From: Corallococcus sicarius
GTDB lineage: Bacteria; Myxococcota; Myxococcia; Myxococcales; Myxococcaceae
Direction of reading: 5' to 3'
Assembly: GCF_003611735.1 (NCBI RefSeq)
Contig: NZ_RAWG01000009.1
Coordinates: forward strand, 1-64,000
DNA length: 64,000 bases
Each line of letters begins with the position of its first letter. Position 1 is the first letter of the stretch. Under the pieces are notes generated by a model. That model saw nothing but the letters and a program-made list of their open reading frames with translations. It ran no database searches and was not told where the DNA came from. Below, piece after piece: positions 33,201 to 42,200 of this stretch. Position numbers and translations under genes: made by a program.

Positions 33201-36200
33201 GGTTCACCGTCGCGGTGAGCCACACCGGCAGCTCCTTCTGCACCGGCTTGGGCCGCAGCGACAGCTCCACCGTCGTGCCCCCGCCCGCGGGCCGCGTCAC
33301 CTTCTCGCCGCGCCACAGCGCGCGCAGCGTCTTCAGGTTCTGCAGGAGGATGTCTCGCCGGTTCTCGTAGTTGGCCGGCGCGAAGGTGAAGTCGTGGACG
33401 TGCCAGCCCGTGGCCACCGACAGGCCCACGCGGCCCTGCGACACGTTGTCCACCACGGACCACTGCTCCGCGATGAGCAGCGGATCATGCAGCGGCAGCA
33501 CCACGCTGCCGGAGCGCAGGCGCAGGTTCTTCGTGACGGCGGCGAGCGCGGCGGAGATCACCGCCGGCTGCGGGTAGAGGCCACCGAAGGAGTGGAAGTG
33601 CCGCTCCGGCGTCCACACGGCGGAGAAGCCGTTCGCGTCCGCGAACTTCGCGCCCTCCAACAACAGCTCGTACTTGGGCCCGGTGATCGAGTCCTCGTCG
33701 TTGGCGAAGTAGATGAGGCTCAGCTCCATCGCCTTCGCGCGGGGACCGCCGCCCCCCAGGCTCACCAGCCGCGCCGTCACCTGCTCCGGTGGGAACACCA
33801 CGCGCAGGCCTCGGGACAGCGCCCAGAGCGCCTCCAGGTCCGGCCGGTCCGGCGCGGACTCGCCCGCGGCCAGCCACGCGCTCCCCTCGGAGGGGGACAG
33901 CCGTGCATCCAGACCGACGAAGAACTCCGCCAGCTCCTGGTGGGCCAACGCCCACGCGGGCTGTCCCGACCCCCGGGGCAGCAGCCACGCCAGCGTGTCC
34001 GCGTTCGCGGCCTCCGCAAGCGTGCTCGCGGGCTCCTCGGACGCAAGGACGTCTTCCACGTACAGCACGCGCGACGCGTCCACGCGCACGGAGGTGACGA
34101 GGTCGCGCGAGGTGACGAGCACCGGCACACGGGCGCCTTCGGGCGCGTAGCCCGGCAGGACGCCCAGCTCGGAGGGCCCCAGCGCCAGGCCCGCGCCGCC
34201 GGCTTCCAGCACTCCCCAGAGCACGGCCAGCTTCTCCGGCGAGGGGCGCAGGCTCACCGCCACGGGCGCCCCGGCCCCCACTCCGAGCGACTTCAGCCGC
34301 GAGGCCAGGGTGCCTGCCCGGGCGCCCAGCTGGGCCCAGGTCCAGTGCGCGTCACCACGCGACACGGCGACGGTGTCCGCCTGCCGCGCGCGCCGGTGCG
34401 CGAGGAGCGCGGGCACGGACGGGGAGCCGGACAGGGCGCGGGGGTGCGGCCATGCGCGCCGCTCGGCCTCCGTGGCCAGCGGCAGGTGGGAGACCTGGGT
34501 GTCGGGGTTGGCGAGCGCGGCCGACAGCAGCACCTGGAAGTGCTCCATCAGGCGCTTAGCGGTGCCCGGGTCGAACAGCTCCGTCGCGTACTCCAGCGCG
34601 CCGTGGAGGCGGCCGGCGGACTCGAAGAGCACCAGCGTCAGGTCCGACAGCGTGGCGCCCCACTGCACGGGCGTGCCGGGGACGTCCACCAGCGAGCCGC
34701 GCAGGCCGGTGAGCTCCAGCGTCGTCGCGCCCGCGCTGGCTCCGGAGTGGAAGACGAACACGGAGTCGGCCATGCGGCCCCTGCCAATGTCCTTGCCCGG
34801 GATGAGCGCTTCCACCAGGTACTCGAACGGCACGTCCGGCCGCGCCTGGGCGTCGTTCACCTCTTCGCTAATCTGGGCGAGCAGTTCGCGGAAGGTCGGG
34901 GCGCCCACGAAGCGGGTGCGGAACGCGGCCGAGTGCGCCACGTAGCCGATGAGCGGGAACAGCTCCGACCGGGTGCGGTTCGCGATGGGCGTGCCGACGA
35001 TGAGGTCCGACTGACCGCTGTAGCGGTGCAGCAGCGTCTGCCACGCCGCGAGCACGGTCATGTACCCGGTGAAGCCCTCGCGCCGGGCGAAGGCGGACAG
35101 CTCCAGGGCGAGCGTCTCCGGGAACTCCACATCCAGCCGCGCGGAGGTGAGCGGGCTGGTCGCCGGCCTTGGCCGATCGGTGGGCAGGTCGATCTGCCGG
35201 GGCATGGCGGCGAGCCGCTGACGCCACCACTGCTCCTGTTCGGGCAGGCGCGCCTCCGCGATGCTCTGACGCTGCCACGCACCGAAGTCCGCGTACTGGA
35301 GGGGCAGCGGGGGCAGGGGAGACGGGCGCCCCTGGAGGAAGGCGTCGTAGAGCTGGCCCAGCTCCTGGACGAAGAGCGCGATGGAGATCGTGTCGCAGAC
35401 GATGTGGTGGATGCCGGCCACCAGCAGGTGGTGCCGGGCCTCCAGGCGCACGAGCGTCGCGCGCATCACGGGGCCGTGGACCAGGTCGAACGGCTTCGCC
35501 GCGTCCTCGCGGGCGAAGCGCAGGGCTTCGGCTTCGCGCGTCTCCGGTGGGCCGTGGAGCTCCATCCGCGTGAGCGGGACGCGAAGATGGGCGTGGAAGC
35601 GCTGCACGGGGCGGCCATCCACCACGTCGTACGTGGTGCGCAGGGCTTCGTGGCGCTGGACGATCTCCTGGATGCCGCGCTCCAGCACGTCCGCGTCCAC
35701 GACACCTTCGAGCCGCAGCACGAACGGGATGGTGTACGCGGACAGGCCGGGCAGGTGCTGCTCCAGGCGCCAGACGCGCTCCTGTACGAAGGACAGGGGC
35801 AGCGCCTCCGTGCGGGGCCGGGGCACCAGCGGCAGCTCGGTGGAGACGGGGGCCTGGGGAGCCAGGAGCAGCATCGGCTCCAGGCGCTGGGCGATGCCCG
35901 CGATGGTGGGGGCCTCGAAGAGCGCGGCCAGCGGCAACTGCACGCCGAACGTGTCCCGCAGCTGGTTGAGGAGCTGGGCGGCCGTCAGCGAGTTGCCTCC
36001 AATTTCGAGGAAGTTGTCGTCGCGGCCCACGAAGTCCATGCCCAGGCGCTCGCGCCACAGCGCGGCCACGCGCTCTTCCAACTCGCCGCGCGGTGCGTCC
36101 TCACGGCCCGGGGGAACGGGGGCGGGGACCACGGCGGCGGAGGCCGTGTGCGCGGTGAGGCCCGGCATCAGGGGACGCACGCCGGCCGTGGGCAGCGAGG

Positions 36201-39200
36201 ACGGCGCCGGCGCCGCACCCGTGCCCGTGCTCGTCGCGGAGACCGGCCGCGCGTCGTCCACCCTGGCACCCGCTGGGACAGGAGCCGTCCCGGGCACCGG
36301 CGCGGCCACGTCCGGAGCCGGCGCCTGGACGGCACGCTGTACCGCAGGGGCCATGAAGTGGTTCGGCAGGGCGCGGGCGCGCGGCTCCACCCACGCGGCC
36401 TTCTCCTGGAACACGTACGTCGGCAGGCGCAAGCGCAGGCGCTGCTCGTGCGCGTAGAGCGCGGTCCAGTCCACCCGGACGCCCGCGGTCCACAGCTCGC
36501 CCACGGCCTGGAGCCAGGACTGCTGCTCCGTCGTCGTCCCACCCCGGCGCAGCGACGCCAACGCCCGGACGCGGTCGCCGCCCGTGGACAGGTTCGAGCG
36601 GATCAGCGGCGTCAGGTCCTGCCCGGGCCCCACCTCCAGCAGCACCGCGCAGCCCTCTTCCTGGAGCGCGCCCACCGCGTCGCTGAAGCGCACCGGCTGG
36701 CGCATCTGCTCCGCCCAGTACTCCGGCGCCGCAAGCTGCCCCGGCCGCGCCAGCGTGCCGGTGAGGCCGGACACGTACCGCACCGTCGGCTCCGAACGCC
36801 GCAGGGAGGCCACCACCCGCGCCAGCTCCGGCATCAGCGGCTCCACGTCCGCCGAGTGGAACGCGTGCGGCGCGGGCATGCGCACCGCCCCCGCCTTGCG
36901 CTGGCGCAGCTCCGCCTCCAGCGCCTCCACCGCGTCCACGGGACCGGACACCACGCACCGGTCCGGTGCGTTGATCGCCGCGACAGACAGCCGCTCCGAC
37001 AGCAGCGGCAGCACCTGCGCCTGGGGCAGCGCCACCGCGAGCATCGCCCCCGGAGGCAGGTGGTGCATCCGCTCGCCGCGCGCGACCGCGAGGCGCATGG
37101 CGTCCTCCACGGACAGCACGCCCGCGACACACGCCGCCGCGTATTCACCAAAGCTGTGCCCCAGCACCGCGTGCGGCGTCACCCCCAGGTCCCGCCACAG
37201 CCCGGCCAGCGACACCTGCACGCTGAACAGCGCGGGCAGCGCCACCCGCGTGTCCGCCAGGTCCGCCGCGGCCTCCGCCTCCGCGCCAGCCTGGGGCGCC
37301 AGCAGCCTGGACACCCGCTCGCGCAGCGGCGCCTCCAGCAACGCGAGGCACGCGTCCAGGTGCGCGCGAAACCCCGGCACTGCCCCAGCCAGCTCGCGGC
37401 CCATGGCGACCTGCTGCGCGCCCTGACCGGAGAACACGAACGCCACGCGCGGCTCGCGCGGCGGACCCTTCACCGCCGCCACCGGCTTGCTCAACTGCCG
37501 CGCCAGATCCTCCACGTCCTTCGCCACCAGCGCCTTGCGGAACTCGAACACCTTGCGGCCCAGGGCGTGCGTGAAGGCCAGGTCCGCCAGGGACGGGGCC
37601 TCCATTCCGGAGCGCAGGTGCACCTCCAACCGCCGCGCCGCCGCCTCCAGCGCTTCGGGCGTGCGCGCGGACAGCAGGATCAGCTGGTGGGAGCGCGACG
37701 TGGGACCGCTCCGCCGCAGGGGCGCTTCCCCGAGGACGGCGTGGGCGTTGGTGCCACCGATGCCGAAGGAGCTGACCGCGGCGAAGCGGGGCTTCTGGCT
37801 CCGGGGCCACGGCCGCAGGGTGGTGTTGACGAAGAACGGGCCCGCCGCGAAGTCGATCTGCGGGTTGGGCTGCTCGAAGTGGAGGCTGGGCGGGATCTCT
37901 CCGTGGTGCAGCGCGAGCGCGGCCTTCATCAGGCCCGCCAGCCCCGCGGCCGTGTCCAGGTGGCCGATGTTCGTCTTCAGCGACGCCAGCGCGATGGTGC
38001 CCTGGTGCTCCGGCCCCAGGCCGTACGCGCGCGTGAGGGCCGCCACTTCAATCGGGTCCCCCAGCGGCGTCGCGGTGCCGTGGGTCTCCACGTAGCCGAT
38101 GGACTCCGGCGACACGCCCGAGTTGGCCAGGGCCTGCGTCACCACGGCGGCCTGTCCCCGCACGCTGGGCGCGGTGAAGCCGGACTTGTGCAGGCCGTCG
38201 TTGTTGAGCGCCGAACCCCGGATGACGGCATAGATGGCGTCGCCATCCCGCACCGCGTCCTCCAGGCGCTTGAGCACCACCGCGCCCACGCCGTTGCCGG
38301 ACAGCGTGCCCTTCGCCTTCGCGTCGAACGCGCGGCAGTGGCCGTCCGGGGAGAAGATGAGCCCTTCCTGATGCACGTAGCCCGTGCGCTGCGGCACGGC
38401 GAGCCGCGTGGCTCCCGCGAGCGCCACGTCGGATTCGCCGCCCCGGAGGCTCTTGCAGGCCAGGTGCACCGCGACCAGGCCCGTGGAGCACGCGGTGTAG
38501 ATGAGCGTGCTCTCACCCGTCAGGCCCAGCTTGAAGGACGTCTTCGTCGCCAGGCTCTCGTGCGTGGCGGTGCCCTGAAGCTCCAGGAAGGACGCCGCGT
38601 CCAGCGGCATCGCCTGGCGCACGGCCTCCGCGTAGCCGGACGCACTGGCCCCCGCGTACAGCGCGATGGCGCCGGGGAAGCGCTCCGGATCCAGGCCCGC
38701 GTCCTCCAGCGCGGTCCACGCCGTCTGGAGGAAGAGGCGCTGCTGCGGATCCGTGAACTGGGCCTCCCGCAGGGACATGTTGAAGAAGGCATGGTCGAAC
38801 TGCTCCACGTCCTCCAGGACGCCAGCGGCCGGGACGAACGCCGGGTGGTGCCACAGCTCCAGCCCCTCCGGCAGGCCGGGCATGTGCTCCAGCTCCTCCG
38901 CGGCGAAGTGGGTGATCGACTCCACGCCCCCGCGCAGGTTCTGCCAGAAGTCCGCCACCGTCTTCGCACCCGGGAAGCGGCCCGCCATGCCGATGATGGC
39001 GATGGCCCCCGAGGAGGCATGGGCCTTCGGCGCCAGCTCACGGGGCGCGGGGGCGACGGTGGCCGCCGGGCCCTGCGACTCGCGCTCCAGCCGCTGGGCG
39101 AGCGACTCCACGGTGGGGTGTTCGAAGAGCCACACCACGGGCACGTCGCGGCCCAGCTCCTCGCTCAGGCGCGCGGCGATGCGCACCACGGACAGCGACG

Positions 39201-42200
39201 TGCCGCCCAGGTCGTCGAAGAGGTGGTCGTGCACGCCCACCCGGTCGGTGGACAGCTCACGGGCCCACACGGGGGCGATCCGCTGCTCCAGCGGATGGAG
39301 GGGCTCCACGAAGCGGTCCTGCCGCCCGGTGGACGCGGCGTCCGGCGCGGGCAGGGCCTTCCTGTCCACCTTGCCGCTGGGGTTCAGGGGCAGGGTGGGC
39401 AGCATCACGAACACCGACGGCACCATGTACTCCGGCAGCCGCTGCCGCAGCGCCTCGCGCATCCGCGCCGGCTCCAGCGTCTGCCCCGCACGCGGCATCG
39501 CGTAGACGACCAGCCGCTTGTCCCCGGGCACGTCCTCGCGCACCACCGCCGCGGCCTCCTGGACCTCGGGCTGGTCGCGCAGCGCGGCCTCCACCTCCGC
39601 CAGCTCGATGCGGAAGCCGCGCACCTTCACCTGGGCGTCCAGGCGGCCCAGGAACTCCAGCACCCCGGTGGGAAGCCAGCGGACCAGGTCTCCCGTGCGG
39701 TACAGCCGCGCGCCGGGCAGCGCGCCATGCGCGTCCGGCACGAAGCGCTCCGCCGTCAGGTCCGGACGCGACACGTAGCCCCGGGCCACGCCGTCACCGC
39801 CCAGGTACAGCTCGCCCGGCACGCCCACCGGCACCGGCTCCCGCCGCGCGTCCAGCACGTACACCGTCGTGTTGGCGAGCGGCGCGCCGATGGGCACCGA
39901 TGCGCCGGCCTGCTCGGGCCGCTCCACCGTGAAGGTGGTGGCGACCACCGAGCACTCGGTGGGGCCGTAGCCGTTGGTGAAGGGCCTTCCCAGCGTCTCC
40001 ACCGCCCGGCGCACATGCGGCACGGAGACGATGTCGCCGCCCGCGTGCAGCTCCCGCAGCCGCCCGAGGATGTCCGGCCGGTGCTCCATCAACTGGGAGA
40101 AGAGGCCGGAGGGCAGGTGGGCGAAGGTGACGCCGTGGCGCTCCACCACCCGGGCGAGCGTGTCCATGTCTCCGGCGGGCACCTTGCCGGGGAAGATGAC
40201 GAGCCGGCTGCCGTGAAGCAGCGGGGTCCACAGCTCCAGCACGGAGCCGTCGAAGGACACGGGCGCGAAGAGCAACCACGTGTCGCGCGAGCCATAGCCG
40301 GAGTACGGCTCCGCGTGGACGAGTCGCAGCAGGCCGCGCTGCTCGACGCCCACGCCCTTGGGCCGACCGCTGCTGCCGGAGGTGAAGATGACGTACGCGA
40401 TGTTGCGCGGTCCCACGTCGACGGTCGGCGGGGTGGAGGGCTGATCCTCCAGCGTCAGTTCCTCCACGAAGAGGCACGGCAGGGACGCATCGGGGACGTG
40501 CAACCGTCCGCGCAGCTCGCGCGTGGTGAGCAGCAGGCGCGGCCGGGAGTCCTCCAGCATGAAGCCCAGCCGCTGCGCGGGGTAGGACGCATCCAGCGGC
40601 ACGTAGGCGCCGCCCGCCTTGACGATGGCGAGCACCGTGACGACGAAGCCCACGGAGCGCTCCAGGCACAGCGCCACCGGGACGTCCGGCCCCACGCCAT
40701 GGGCCCGGAGCACATGCGCGAGCTGGTTGGCCCGCGCGTCGAGCTGCGCATACGTCAGCCGTTCCTCCCCGTCCTCCACGGCGATGGACTCCGGCGTGCG
40801 CGCGGCCTGGAGCGCGAACCGCGCCGCGACGGTGCTGTCGGCGGGGTAGGGGCGCAGGGTGTCGTTCCACGCGACGAGCACCTGCTCACGCTCGTCGGAC
40901 GTGAGCCAGGGCAGCCGGAAGACGGGGGCGTCCGGCGTCTGGACCGCGGCGTCCAGCAGCACGCGCAGGTGCCCGGCCAGCCGGGTCGCGGTGCCCGCGT
41001 CGAACAGGTCGGTGGCGTACTCCAGGAAGCCCTCGAAGCCGTGAGCGGATTCGGCCAGCGACAGCGTCAGGTCGAACATGGCCGTGCCGGTGTGCACGTC
41101 CAGCAGGCGCGACTGGAGGCCCGGCAGCGCGGGCGGATCCACCTGCGCGCCCTGGAGGTTGAACATCACCTGGAACAGCGGCGTGTGTCCGCGATCGCGC
41201 GGAGGCTTGAGGGCCTCGACGACCTTCTCGAAGGGCACGTCCTGGTGCGCGTACGCGCCCAGGGCCGTCTGCCGCACCCGTCCCAGCAGCTCCCGGAAGG
41301 TGGGCTCACCGGACAGCCGGGTGCGCATCACCAGCGCGTTGACGAAGAAGCCCACCAGGCCCTGGAGCTCCGCGCGGCTCCGGCCCGCGGTGGCCGTGCC
41401 CACGCTGACGTCGTCCTGCCCCGCGCGGCGCGCGAGCACCGTCTGGAAGGCCGCGAGCAGCACCATGAAGGGCGTCACGCCCTCCTGCACCGCCAGCGCC
41501 CGCACCGACGCCGCGAGTCCCGCCTCCAGCACCACGGGCACCCGCGCGCCCGCCGTTCCCCGAGCCGCGGGGCGCGGCCGATCCGTGGCCAGCTCCAACA
41601 GCCGGGGCGCGCCGCCGAGCTGCTGGCGCCAGTAGTCCAGCTGGGACTCCAGCCGGGCCCCGTCCATCCATTCGCGCTGCCAGTCGGCGTAGTCCGCGTA
41701 GCTCAGCGGCGGCGCGGGCAGGGGCGACGGCCGGCCTTCGAGCCGTGCCGTGTAGAGCGCGGGCAGCTCCCGCACCAGCACGGCCATGGAGGTGGCGTCG
41801 GACACGGTGTGGTGCATGACCAGCACCAGGACGTGCGTGCGTGCATCCAGCGTGAGGAGCGTGGCGCGCACCAGCGGGCCTCGCGCCAGCTCGAACGGGC
41901 GGCGGGCTTCTTCGTGGGCGAGGCGGGAGGCCTCGGCCTCCCGTTCGTGGGCCGGCAGGGACTCCAGCGACACGCGCGCGAGCGTCAGCGTCAGGTCCGG
42001 GGCGATGACCTGTGACGGCCTTCCCTGCACCTGCCGGAAGGAGGTCCGCAGGGCTTCATGGCGGGCCGCGAGCGCCGTGAGGCTGCCCTCCAGCGCGGCC
42101 ACGTCCAGCGCGCCCTCCAGCCGCACCGCCGCGGGGAGGTTGTAGGTGGCATCGCCCGGAGCGTAACGGTCCAGGAACCACAGGCCGGCCTGGGCGAAGG

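Noticed and set aside
32150-34480. The oxygenase-bearing A domain as an active amino-acid-loading domain
   Set aside because: The ATP-binding loop, the RTGD motif and the C-terminal lysine are all lost, and no carrier protein follows to be loaded.
32590-42015. A 3,141-codon open frame antisense to the hybrid synthetase gene
   Set aside because: It exists because GC-biased third positions rarely create stops on the opposite strand. Its translation is Arg/His/Gln/Leu-rich without any domain, while the - strand frame has complete catalytic motifs throughout.
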